From Lachnospiraceae bacterium (GTDB lineage Bacteria > Bacillota > Clostridia > Lachnospirales > Lachnospiraceae), in NCBI GenBank assembly GCA_022791815.1, contig JAAVZU010000098.1, positions 1 to 64,000 of the forward strand: a stretch of DNA of 64,000 bases, in the 5' to 3' direction. The notes under the pieces are model-generated. The model did no database searches and was not told where the DNA came from. It worked only from the letters and a program-made list of their open reading frames with translations. The translations under genes and the position numbers were made by a program. The first letter of the stretch is position 1, and each line of letters opens with the position of its first letter. Of this stretch, positions 7,916 through 15,232 are shown piece after piece.

Positions 7916-7977
7916 GATAGATTTCCACCAGTCGAACGACTGTTTTTGATTGTGAAAATCTGTGGGATATGTTATTT

Positions 7978-8006
7978 TTGAATTGGTTTATTTCTAACCC
8001 TATAAT
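7978..8006 (+). promoter_or_regulatory. Repressor promoter
   Basis: TTGAAT (7978-7983), 17-bp spacer, TATAAT (8001-8006). The predicted start near 8013 coincides with the left edge of the palindromic operator, which fits autoregulation of the repressor gene at 8099. Confidence 0.75.
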
Positions 8007-8012
8007 CATTAT

Positions 8013-8030
8013 AATTGCGTCTACGCAATT
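8013..8030. promoter_or_regulatory. Palindromic repressor operator O1
   Basis: AATTGCGTCTACGCAATT is a perfect 8+2+8 palindrome on the predicted transcription start. Degenerate relatives follow: TGCGT-AC-TTGCA at 8045-8056 and an ACGCAAT half-site at 8073-8079, so three sites at about 30-bp spacing cover the leader. Binding by the adjacent HTH repressor is inferred. Confidence 0.75.
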
Positions 8031-8098
8031 TGTCAACATATTTTTGCGTACTTGCACATTATTTTTTCGGTCACGCAATAAAATTAAGGAGGGCTAAA

Positions 8099-8497
8099 AT
8101 GGAAAGTATAACTGAACGTTTATCAAATTTAATAGCTGCAAAAGGTATCAGAGGCGTAGATCTCGCAAAAGCAACCTCAGTAAATACCTCAACTATCAGT
8201 AGAATTCTAAAAGGAACACAAATGCCTACAGCTGATACATTATATAAATTTGCTCAATTCTTCGATGTAACAATGGAATTTCTACTCACTGGCGAGAACG
8301 CAATTCCAAAAAAATGCGTAAACGCAAATTCTGTTTCAGAAGAAGCAAAGCTAATATCATACTATCGAAAAATGGATATAACAGATCAAGAAGATATTAT
8401 GCTAATAGCAGAAATGAAGGCTAACAAAGGAAAAAGAATCAACAATGCCAAATCATCCCCTTCAGGAAACGATGATATGTCCTCTGAAACAGCATGA
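8099..8497 (+). CDS. Phage repressor, XRE/Cro-CI family
   Basis: 132 residues, ATG 8099 with AAGGAGG 7 bases upstream (the frame continues upstream to 8015 but without a good start). Residues 5-65 form a canonical XRE helix-turn-helix (RLSNLIAAKGIRGVDLAKAT, VNTSTISRILKGTQMPTADT, LYKFAQFFDVTMEFLLTGE). The C-terminal half is charged and helical, without a LexA/CI Ser-Lys protease motif, so it is probably not cleaved by RecA-dependent self-proteolysis. It diverges from the transposition operon, the position of Mu c. Operators sit at its start site and inside the gene. Confidence 0.82.
   Translation: MESITERLSNLIAAKGIRGVDLAKATSVNTSTISRILKGTQMPTADTLYKFAQFFDVTMEFLLTGENAIPKKCVNANSVSEEAKLISYYRKMDITDQEDIMLIAEMKANKGKRINNAKSSPSGNDDMSSETA
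8298..8326. promoter_or_regulatory. Intragenic repressor operators
   Basis: Inside the repressor gene lie the half-site ACGCAATT (8298-8305) and the full dyad TGCGTAAACGCA (8315-8326). The dyad has the same TGCGT-N2-ACGCA core as the operator at 8013-8030, so it may allow looping or roadblock control. Function inferred from sequence identity. Confidence 0.6.
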
Positions 8498-8548
8498 TTT
8501 TTATTTTGTGTTTTTGGGTTATAAATAAACCTTAAATGCACTAATTTT

Positions 8549-8651
8549 TGTCGAATTACTTTTAGAGAAGTATTTTCCATAAAAATCGGCACAAGCCTAA
8601 TAAATACGCCAATTCGACAGAAGAAATGATAGCACTCTCTTTTGTCGAATT
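8549..8651. repeat. Three TGTCGAATT repeats near the prophage end
   Basis: TGTCGAATT occurs at 8549-8557 and 8643-8651 on the plus strand and inverted at 8611-8619. No gene overlaps them. Multiple end-proximal sites of mixed orientation are what MuA-type transposases use (L1-L3), so these are candidate transposase sites, though they could serve another protein. Confidence 0.5.
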
Positions 8652-8778
8652 GTACCCTACAAATATTTTATCTCAAATTTACAATCAATAAACGCCACCA
8701 AAGGCAATCGTCACTCCCCTCTAACTCCCATTTTATAAAGGTTTTTCAGACTTTTTACCATAAATACACATAAAAAAG

Positions 8779-9012
8779 TGACGCTATAACGCCACGTTAT
8801 AACGCCTTACCCTATTTACAATCCAACTCCGCTTTGCTATAATTGATTTACAACCTAACAAAGGGGATAACCGTTTATAAATCGATGCTTCCAACGGTTA
8901 TCCCCTTCTCTTTTTTCAGTATATGTCAATTTTATGTCACTTCTCAAAATTCATGTCGCAAATCCAATAATATGTTTGTTTTAAAATCGTTATATCCCTC
9001 GTTATATCGTCA
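8779..9012. repeat. Paired TGACG-TATAACG inverted repeats flanking the candidate sRNA
   Basis: TGACGCTATAACG (8779-8791) followed by a second TATAACG (8798-8804) is mirrored on the other side by CGTTATA (8988-8994) and CGTTATATCGTCA (9000-9012). The outer 13-mers match 12/13 as inverted repeats. Between them ATGTC(A/G) occurs three times (from 8924 to 8957). The array encloses the promoter-terminator unit and probably belongs to the prophage end (transposase binding). The 8498-9216 stretch holds no supported protein gene. Confidence 0.5.
8815..8916 (+). ncRNA. Candidate small RNA: promoter directly followed by a terminator hairpin
   Basis: TTTACA (8815-8820), 17-bp spacer and TATAAT (8838-8843) form a good promoter. 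About 11 bases after the predicted start begins a perfect 15-bp stem AAGGGGATAACCGTT (8861-8875) / AACGGTTATCCCCTT (8893-8907) followed by CTCTTTTTTC. The transcript would be only about 65 nt with no ORF. It may be a phage small RNA, or the hairpin may simply insulate the prophage from flanking transcription. Confidence 0.55.
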
Positions 9013-9216
9013 TTTCCCAACTTATCCCACATCATCACACGATATATCAATCAATCTCCATTTTGTGACAGATATTCTAAGAGAGTACACTAATCTTACC
9101 GTATTTCCATCCTTATTGGGACTTCCATTTATAAATAAAATCTTCATAAGATTCCTCCAATTCTTTTATTTCAATTATTAATCAACTTAATATTGTAACA
9201 TCCAATACCACTTTTA

Positions 9217-9840
9217 TTAATATTTTAATTTTTTAACCCAATTATTTACTGTTTTCTGTGATGGTACGTCATAGAAATTCCGTCCTTTCTGCCACTTTGT
9301 CTTAGATGATATTTTCGCTCTTGCCTTTAGATGTTTTGCACTACTGCCAAGTCCACTGCTAATAGATGTAGAGAATGGTATCACAGTTTTTCCTTTGAGA
9401 CTTGCATTTTCAACAAGTGTATATACAATATGTGGTGCTTCGCCCCACCATATTGGATAACCAATATAAACAACATCTGCTTTCTTGATTGCCTTTTTGA
9501 TTACTTTTAAATTGGCAATCTCTGGCCTCACCTTACTTTTTGCAGGAGTACTTGCTGATTCATGTTCCTTCGTTACACGACTGTTCTGATTACTATAATC
9601 AAGATCCTCTTCTGTATAAGGATCCTCTGCTTTTATCTCTATCAATTTCCCCTTTGTTTTCTTCTTAATCTTTTTAGCAGTTGCTTTTGTTATTCCTGTT
9701 GCAGAAAAATAAAGAACCACAACATTTTTCTTTTTCTTTGCCTGCACTCTGCTTCCACTCATATCTCCAAGTGATATTACCATAATAAATGCAAGAATAA
9801 CAGATATCACTCGAAATACGTTTTTTTTACAATTCTTCAT
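9217..9840 (-). CDS. Exported flavodoxin-like protein
   Basis: About 207 residues. A basic start and hydrophobic segment (VFRVISVILAFIMVISLG) form a signal peptide or anchor, followed by a Lys-rich stretch. The flavodoxin fold is shown by the first strand and phosphate-binding loop VVLYFSATGITKATA, and the VVYIGYPIWWGEAP motif that contacts FMN. Export of a flavodoxin-type FMN protein is uncommon; the likely role is redox chemistry at the cell surface. Start uncertain: ATG 9840 or GTG 9852. It is the last gene of the 14285-9217 run, 149 bases after its neighbour. Confidence 0.75.
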   Translation of the reverse strand: MKNCKKNVFRVISVILAFIMVISLGDMSGSRVQAKKKKNVVVLYFSATGITKATAKKIKKKTKGKLIEIKAEDPYTEEDLDYSNQNSRVTKEHESASTPAKSKVRPEIANLKVIKKAIKKADVVYIGYPIWWGEAPHIVYTLVENASLKGKTVIPFSTSISSGLGSSAKHLKARAKISSKTKWQKGRNFYDVPSQKTVNNWVKKLKY

Positions 9841-9989
9841 AAAATTCACCAATCCTTTCTTTTTTTACTGTAGCTTTTATTCTTACATAAGCAACAATCA
9901 CTGTTATACTTTTGTTTTTAAAATCCAGTCTTTGTACTTTTATTATAGACAATATAATATATTAACATTTCTGACTTTCGATGGTTTCA

Positions 9990-11501
9990 TCACTTCATAA
10001 CCGTCTCTTCAATATATGATTGAATCTCTGTATTATTTTTTGTAAATAAACCATCGTCCACCGTTGCACCTTTTGCACATTCTTTAATAAATGCAACAGA
10101 CTCTTCATATTGTGTTCTGCTCATGGATGCTGACTGGGAAATTGGATAAATCATTTTACCTGTTAAATCATAGCTTTCCAAGAATGTTCCCACGGTCATT
10201 GGTGCAGTATGCCACCAGATAGGATAGCAGAGTACAATCTTATCATACTGGGCAACAGACGCAAGTGGCTCTTTAATTGGTGGTCTAGCATTTGTATCCG
10301 CTTCTGTCTTTGCATCTCCATATGCAGTTTCCGTATAATCTGTGCTATATGGTGTTTCCCTCTCAATCCGAAAAGAGTCTGCACCTGTCTGGGCAATGAT
10401 ATTCTGTGCAATTTTCTCACTTGTTCCACTCCATGAAAAATATGCAACTAACAGCTTTCCATTTTCTGATGAACTGGAATCTGGTGTTGGTGTCACAGTC
10501 GGTGTCTGATTTGGTGTTGTTGTTGGTGTTATTGTTGGTTCTGCCTTTGGTGTCTGATTTGGTGTTACTGTTGGCACCTTGGTTGGCTCTATTGTTGGTA
10601 TTTGTGTCGGTGCCAATGTTGGTTCTTGTGTTGGTATCACTGTTGGTGAAGCTATTGGTTTCTGTGTAGATACTGGTGTATTAGAAGGATTTGTATTTCC
10701 AATCTCTTTGATCTCTTTCAACCATTTTCTAATCTCCGTTGTACTTCCTGTATTTGCTGTATAACCTTTTTTTATGGTTGCACCCTTGCAGGATTTTCTT
10801 AAATCAGAAAGGCTGCCATTAATATCACTGCCTCCACTAGTACAAAATGGTATTACTGTTTTCCCCTTCAAGTTATACTTTTCAAGAAATGTATTCACGA
10901 CTCTTGGTGTTGTTCCCCACCAGATCGGATATCCCACATAAATAACATCATAAGATTTTATGTTTTTTGCTACTGTAGTCACTTTAGGTCTCGTATTTTT
11001 ATTAATCTCTTTCTTTGCTATTTTTACCAGTTTATCATAATTGCTGGTATACTTTTTCTGTGGCTTTATTTGAAGCAAATCCCCACCTGTCAGCTTTTGA
11101 ATCTTCTTTGCAACTGCTCTTGTTGTGCCTGTTTGGGAGAAATATGCCACCAGCACATCCTTTTTCTTGGCAGAAGGTTTACGTACAACTACATTACATT
11201 TTAATTTCTTTCCTGAAGCCTTAGCAGTAATAGTTGCTGTTCCCGCTTTCTTTGCCTTAATGGTTCCATTTTTATTTACGCTTACCACAGATTTTTTGGA
11301 TGAACTCCATTTTACTTTTTTCCCATTGGATACTTTTAGTTTCTGGCTTTGCCCCACAGATAATGAAATATCTGTAATATTCAATGCCACCTGTTTACTT
11401 GCTGCAAAAACATCTGCCCCGCCTGTGAAAAACTGTCCCACAACCAAAAGCAATGCCATCATTATTCCTGTTATGCTTCTCAGATTTTTATTCTTTATCA
11501 T
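9990..11501 (-). CDS. Secreted protein: Big2 domain plus two flavodoxin domains
   Basis: 503 residues, about three times a normal flavodoxin. Order: signal peptide (1-34, ending VFAAS), a Big2 Ig-like domain (about 38-108, SLSVGQSQKLKV, WSSSKKSVVSV, GTATITAKASG), flavodoxin domain 1 (115-270, VLVAYFSQTGTTRAVA, YVGYPIWWGTTP), a Pro/Thr-rich linker (about 275-345), and flavodoxin domain 2 (350-503, LLVAYFSWSGTSEKIA, VLCYPIWWHTAP). Big2 domains usually bind wall or surface polymers. Two FMN domains on a flexible linker suggest extracytoplasmic electron relay; inferred. ATG 11501 with AAGGAGG. Probably co-transcribed with the esterase 45 bases upstream. Confidence 0.82.
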   Translation of the reverse strand: MIKNKNLRSITGIMMALLLVVGQFFTGGADVFAASKQVALNITDISLSVGQSQKLKVSNGKKVKWSSSKKSVVSVNKNGTIKAKKAGTATITAKASGKKLKCNVVVRKPSAKKKDVLVAYFSQTGTTRAVAKKIQKLTGGDLLQIKPQKKYTSNYDKLVKIAKKEINKNTRPKVTTVAKNIKSYDVIYVGYPIWWGTTPRVVNTFLEKYNLKGKTVIPFCTSGGSDINGSLSDLRKSCKGATIKKGYTANTGSTTEIRKWLKEIKEIGNTNPSNTPVSTQKPIASPTVIPTQEPTLAPTQIPTIEPTKVPTVTPNQTPKAEPTITPTTTPNQTPTVTPTPDSSSSENGKLLVAYFSWSGTSEKIAQNIIAQTGADSFRIERETPYSTDYTETAYGDAKTEADTNARPPIKEPLASVAQYDKIVLCYPIWWHTAPMTVGTFLESYDLTGKMIYPISQSASMSRTQYEESVAFIKECAKGATVDDGLFTKNNTEIQSYIEETVMK

Positions 11502-11545
11502 AATATCAACCTCCTTATTTTAATTATCAAATAATTAGTTATGAA

Positions 11546-13252
11546 TCACATATGTTTTTCCCAAAATTCCACTGCTGTATCCAGCCATCCTTCCGCCGAT
11601 GTTCCAAGTCCTAATCCAAATCCATGACGTAGATTTGAATATTCATGAAATTCTGTATCAATTCCTACATCTGACATGGCGTCTAGTCTTTCTTTCATTA
11701 TCCGTGGATTAGCAATACCATCATTAGAGCCAACACAGGCATAAGTAGGAGGATCATTTTTTGTATATTCACTATGTCCTGTATATTGCATAATTACTGT
11801 ACCAGGACGTGGTAATTCATTTTCCCCAAATCCTGCCGTACCATAAGAACCAAGATACGCAGCCATTCTTGCTCCTGCGGAACCTCCCCAAAGGGAATAG
11901 CAGTCTGTGTCTACCTGTAATTCATCTGCATGGTCAAATATAAATCGGATTGCCCTTGCCAGATCCTCACAAGCTGGCTGTGCACCTCCAGAACGGTAAA
12001 TCAATGCAAAAGCATTATATCCCTTCTTACTTAACTCCAATGCATGGGGAAAGCTCTCATGCATTGCTCCTACATAGGAGAAACCTCCTCCTGCATTCAC
12101 TATGGCAAACTTTGCCTTGGCATTCCCACGAAAGAAAAAAAGACCTGTATTTTTCTTGTCTGGATCTGCTTTTTTCTCTTCCTCTGTATAAATGTCATAA
12201 AAAATAGTCTCACCATTTGCTGCCTTTTCCAGCATAGTGTTCACAATCTCAACAGTCTTATCTGTATTGATGTAATTATGATAGGGCATTAAACTTTCAA
12301 TCTGATCCAGTGTCAAATTTTCAGAAATAGAATAATCTACTGGAAACAGTAATCTTCCATATTCTTTAAAAGCTGGATGATTGATTACATCTGTTACTTT
12401 TGTTTGTGCTGTAACTTCTTTATATTTTTGATTTTCGTTCTGTGCAGAATCATTCTTGTTAAAAATCTCTGTCAGCCATCTGTCATAATCCTCCATCCAT
12501 CCTCCTGTTGCACCATACCCATGAGGCATATTCTGTAACACATTTACTTCTGTTGGAATATGAACAGACTGTAATGCTTCTGCACATTTTTCAAATTGGT
12601 CTACGAAAGGATCTCTTGTTCCATAACAAAAATAAGCTGGTGGTAAATCGGATGCGGCAAACTTTTCCACATCATCAGATGCCACACTCAGTCTGCCATA
12701 AAAAGAATAAATCATTCCAACAGCACTGGCATCTGCGGAAACCAAATCTAATGCATCCGGCACATAATCACTGTCTAATGCTGTACCATTTACTAAGCCA
12801 TCATAATTTAACAACATTTCACCGCACAAAATTCCTCCTGCCGAAAACCCCATCACAGCAATATCATCTTCTTGTATTCCATACTCCGCTGCATGTGTCC
12901 GCACAAACCGTACAGCCCGTGCCAAGTCCAAAGCACCTTCTTCCTGGGTATATGGACGAATCCGATAGTCAACCACAAAAGACTGATATCCCATTTTACT
13001 GAGTGTGTCAGCTACAGAATATCCCTCTGCTTCATCACTACGGAACTGGAATGCACCGCCAGCACAGATTAAAACAGCTCCCTTTACTGGAATACCCTTT
13101 TTTACTGGAATAAATGTCATATATGGAATAAAATCTTCTGGATCCTGTGTAGACGAACCTGTATTGTGATACACTGTCACAGATGGAATATTATCCTTTT
13201 CATATAAGGGAATCGTTTCCTTTTCTGTCACGTTTGGCACATAATCTGTCAC
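11546..13252 (-). CDS. Tandem alpha/beta-hydrolase esterase (two catalytic domains), leader frame-shifted off
   Basis: 568 residues in two related halves. Domain 1 has an oxyanion-type ICAGGAF segment, nucleophile elbow GFSAG, acid GTRDPF and histidine MPHGYG; domain 2 has NAGGGF, GGSAG, GSNDG and LRHGFG. Both triads look intact, resembling BD-FAE/acetyl-esterase families that deacylate plant polysaccharide side chains. The frame has no ribosome site before its first usable start (GTG 13252). The 3' end of the preceding Big2 frame overlaps it, so the natural product was probably one secreted Big2-esterase protein split by a frameshift. Confidence 0.7.
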   Translation of the reverse strand: MTDYVPNVTEKETIPLYEKDNIPSVTVYHNTGSSTQDPEDFIPYMTFIPVKKGIPVKGAVLICAGGAFQFRSDEAEGYSVADTLSKMGYQSFVVDYRIRPYTQEEGALDLARAVRFVRTHAAEYGIQEDDIAVMGFSAGGILCGEMLLNYDGLVNGTALDSDYVPDALDLVSADASAVGMIYSFYGRLSVASDDVEKFAASDLPPAYFCYGTRDPFVDQFEKCAEALQSVHIPTEVNVLQNMPHGYGATGGWMEDYDRWLTEIFNKNDSAQNENQKYKEVTAQTKVTDVINHPAFKEYGRLLFPVDYSISENLTLDQIESLMPYHNYINTDKTVEIVNTMLEKAANGETIFYDIYTEEEKKADPDKKNTGLFFFRGNAKAKFAIVNAGGGFSYVGAMHESFPHALELSKKGYNAFALIYRSGGAQPACEDLARAIRFIFDHADELQVDTDCYSLWGGSAGARMAAYLGSYGTAGFGENELPRPGTVIMQYTGHSEYTKNDPPTYACVGSNDGIANPRIMKERLDAMSDVGIDTEFHEYSNLRHGFGLGLGTSAEGWLDTAVEFWEKHM

Positions 13253-13574
13253 TGAATTGTGTGGTATAGAAGCTGTAGCTTGAGGTAACTTTTGCTATTC
13301 CTACATTTTTTGCTTTTACTTTTCCTTCTTTTGTTACTGTAACTACCGTTTTCTTAGAACTTATCCATGTTATTTTCTTTTTATTTTTCCCACTGACACC
13401 CCGCAAACTTAGTTGCTTTGTTTGTCCTTTCTGTAAAGTGATACTTTTCTTGCTTATAGTTATTTTTGTTTTAGCAGAAACATAATTACCCGCGATAATA
13501 CTAAATACCACAAATATTGCGAATATAACTCCAATCAATACTGCAAAAGAATCATGTGATATCTTTTTCTTCAT
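13200..13574 (-). pseudogene. Signal peptide and Big2 domain, frame-shifted from the downstream esterase
   Basis: ATG 13574 behind AGAGGGG. The product has a signal peptide (residues 1-34) and most of a Big2 domain (ITLQKGQTKQLSL, ITWISSKKTVVTV, GKVKAKNVGIAKVT), then loses homology near residue 100 and stops at 13200, inside the esterase. In the alternative frame the sequence runs through QATASIPHNS into the esterase after a TAG just upstream, so the two frames meet around 13265-13290. A natural frameshift, programmed shift or sequencing error are all possible. It follows the flavodoxin lipoprotein gene by 6 bases. Confidence 0.65.
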
Positions 13575-13580
13575 ACATCA

Positions 13581-14285
13581 TCACCCCTCTTTAAGGCTCT
13601 CTGCCCATTCTTTAACTTCAGCATCCCCATCTGCCACATTCTCTCTATCCATAGAGAGGGTATTGTCACTCACATTTGCATTAGGCTGAAGTTTGGAAAT
13701 TGTATCCCGAGTACCTGAAAAGCCACTGCCGCCATGGGTAACAAATGGAATAATAGTCTTACCACTAAAATCGTATTCTTCTAAAAAAGAATAAACGGGC
13801 ATTGGTAAATCTCCCCACCAATTGGGATAACCTAAGATAATAGTATCATACTGTTCAAAGTTTTCCACATGACTGGATAATTCTGGTCTCAGTCCTTTAT
13901 CCTGCTCATCTGCTGCCTGATTTACCAATGCCTCATGTTCCAGCGGATAAGCCTCTCTTGTTTCAATTTGAAATAAATCACCTCCAATGGTTTCTTCGAT
14001 TAGCTTAGCCACATATTCTGTATTGCCCATTTTTTCACTATCCTTTACTACAATACTAGCTCTTGCAATAGCATCATAGTCTGAGGTCTTCACATCTTCT
14101 GGTACACCAAAATACGCAATTAATATATGGGCATTTGTTCCTATTTTATTTTCTTTCTTTTCCTCTACATTACTCTTCTCTATTGCAGTACTTCTGTCAT
14201 TCTTAGAGGAACTATCATCCTGACTACATGCTGCCAAAGCCAATACAAGCATAATACTTAAAAAAAACTTATTCCATTTCTTCAT
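13581..14285 (-). CDS. Flavodoxin-type lipoprotein
   Basis: 234 residues. Lipobox LAAC with lipidated Cys near residue 20, then a charged Ser/Asn/Lys linker. The flavodoxin domain (about 50-234) shows ILIAYFG, a GNTEYVAKLI helix after an insertion in the FMN loop, FQIETREAYP, and IILGYPNWWGDLPMP. Flavodoxin_4-like; FMN binding likely, on the outer membrane face. First gene of the 14285-9217 run; its promoter region carries the shared LysR block (14366-14410). ATG 14285 is preferred over TTG 14291 because AAAGGGG lies 8 bases before it. Confidence 0.8.
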   Translation of the reverse strand: MKKWNKFFLSIMLVLALAACSQDDSSSKNDRSTAIEKSNVEEKKENKIGTNAHILIAYFGVPEDVKTSDYDAIARASIVVKDSEKMGNTEYVAKLIEETIGGDLFQIETREAYPLEHEALVNQAADEQDKGLRPELSSHVENFEQYDTIILGYPNWWGDLPMPVYSFLEEYDFSGKTIIPFVTHGGSGFSGTRDTISKLQPNANVSDNTLSMDRENVADGDAEVKEWAESLKEG

Positions 14286-14365
14286 GTGCAAAACCCCTTT
14301 CTATTCTTTGATATAATATTACACAAATTATGTACTTTTCTATAATATAAACGAATCGAAACTTT

Positions 14366-14410
14366 CTGAGAAGTCTCGATTCGTTTAATAGTTTATACCT
14401 TAAGGTTATA
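14366..14410 (-). promoter_or_regulatory. LysR-type box, copy 1 (flavodoxin lipoprotein promoter)
   Basis: Read on the minus strand this 45-bp block starts TATAACCTTAAGGTATAAAC and ends GAGACTTCTCAG. It aligns without gaps with blocks at 18646-18690 and 20046-20090. The dyad ATAACCTTAAGGTAT fits a T-N11-A LysR recognition site and GAGACTTC near the -35 fits an activation site. A TATATT box lies 21 bases beyond AGACTT. Confidence 0.65.
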
Positions 14411-14456
14411 TCTGATTTTCCACTGTGAAACAAACATTCTAAAAGCATAACAAATA

Positions 14457-14591
14457 GTAACTGTTCAGAACCATGAACAGTTACGTTTAAGCCCATAATA
14501 ATTCGCCTTCAGCGAAGGGGCTTAAACATTGCAAAATTTACTTTTTATTACGAACCACGCAGTAAATGCGTGGCTCTAACTGAATGGTTAC
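14457..14591. repeat. IS66-type MITE copy, 135 bp with 8-bp target duplication
   Basis: Ends GTAACTGTTCAG and CTGAATGGTTAC; flanked by perfect 8-bp direct repeats AACAAATA (14449-14456, 14592-14599). Internally it has an 11-bp palindrome (14457-14484), a stem GTTTAAGCCC/GGGCTTAAAC around a smaller TTCGC/GCGAA stem (14485-14527), and CCACGCA/TGCGTGG with a GTAAA loop (14555-14573). No ORF. Lies 3' of the 14608-15108 gene. Confidence 0.8.
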
Positions 14592-14607
14592 AACAAATAT
14601 TCTATTT

Positions 14608-15108
14608 TTACAACCATTTCTTCAATGTTTTCTCACACTCATATACATTACTGCCACAAATAGCCAAACCTGGCTCAACTGCTGCACCAATACATATTTT
14701 CTTTAAGTCTCTTTCACTATTTCCCATTCTGCTGCCCTCATGAGTACAGATAGGACGAATTGTCTTCCCTATAAGGTCTAATTGCTCTAAAACGGTAAAC
14801 ATGTGCATAGACATTGAACCCCAATAATTAGGAAACAAAACAAATACTGTGTCATATTGTGCCATATCAGCAGGCATGGTAGCCACTTCTGGTCTGGCAT
14901 TGCTTCTCTGATCCTGCTTTGCCTGTTCAATACAGATATTGTAAACATCCGAATAAGGCACTTTAGGTTCTATTTTAAACAAATCCCCATCCGTAAGTAC
15001 TGCTAATTTCTCTGCAACCACCTCTGTATTACCTTTCTCAATATACTTCAATACACCACCAAAATAATTTTCGGCAGCTCTTGAAAAATACAAAATCAAT
15101 GATTTCAT
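14608..15108 (-). CDS. Cytoplasmic flavodoxin-like protein
   Basis: 166 residues, ATG 15108 with GGAGAGG upstream; a longer start is possible. No signal peptide. LILYFSRAAENYF opens the fold, the FMN loop has the same insertion as the lipoprotein paralogue before GNTEVVAEKL, and VFVLFPNYWGSMSM replaces the GYPIWWG motif. Likely an FMN electron carrier or quinone-reductase-type flavodoxin. Separate from the 14285 unit; the repeat at 14457-14591 lies between. Confidence 0.75.
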   Translation of the reverse strand: MKSLILYFSRAAENYFGGVLKYIEKGNTEVVAEKLAVLTDGDLFKIEPKVPYSDVYNICIEQAKQDQRSNARPEVATMPADMAQYDTVFVLFPNYWGSMSMHMFTVLEQLDLIGKTIRPICTHEGSRMGNSERDLKKICIGAAVEPGLAICGSNVYECEKTLKKWL

Positions 15109-15232
15109 TGCATACCTCTCCAATCTAATAGGATTTTTTCATTATCGAAATATTTATTTCAGAATTTTATTGAATTCATCTACTTGCCATCCCAATTGCT
15201 TTAGACAATTGTAGTTCTCTATATCTCTGTTT

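Larger units (their letters stand above)
1..9050. mobile_element. Mu-like transposable prophage, early end (continues left of window)
   Basis: A MuA-type DDE transposase (4830-6902), a MuB-type ATPase (3794-4771), a GemA/gp16-type protein (2579-3028) and a truncated lysin lie in one minus-strand operon, divergent from a repressor gene at 8099-8497. This is the phage Mu early-region order (repressor, small regulator, A, B, gemA, lysis). The outer end is not resolved. It should lie between the repressor stop (8497) and the first host gene (stop at 9217), probably near 8910-9100, where repeat clusters end. The transposase region looks visibly richer in G+C than the host genes to the right. Boundary coordinates are approximate. 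Confidence 0.8.

Noticed and set aside
8843-9181. Plus-strand open frame of 112 codons beyond the repressor
   Set aside because: It runs through the terminator hairpin and repeat arrays, has no ribosome site and a composition unlike a protein; treated as prophage-end DNA.
10480-10690. Tandem GGTGTTNNTGTTGG-like repeats, first suspected as a CRISPR or minisatellite
   Set aside because: They encode the Pro/Thr-rich linker of the two-flavodoxin protein in frame; no spacers.
14350-14390. ACGAATCGA/TCGATTCGT hairpin considered as a terminator
   Set aside because: It lies between the LysR box and the flavodoxin gene, overlaps the promoter, and lacks a real T-run; kept only as part of the promoter region.
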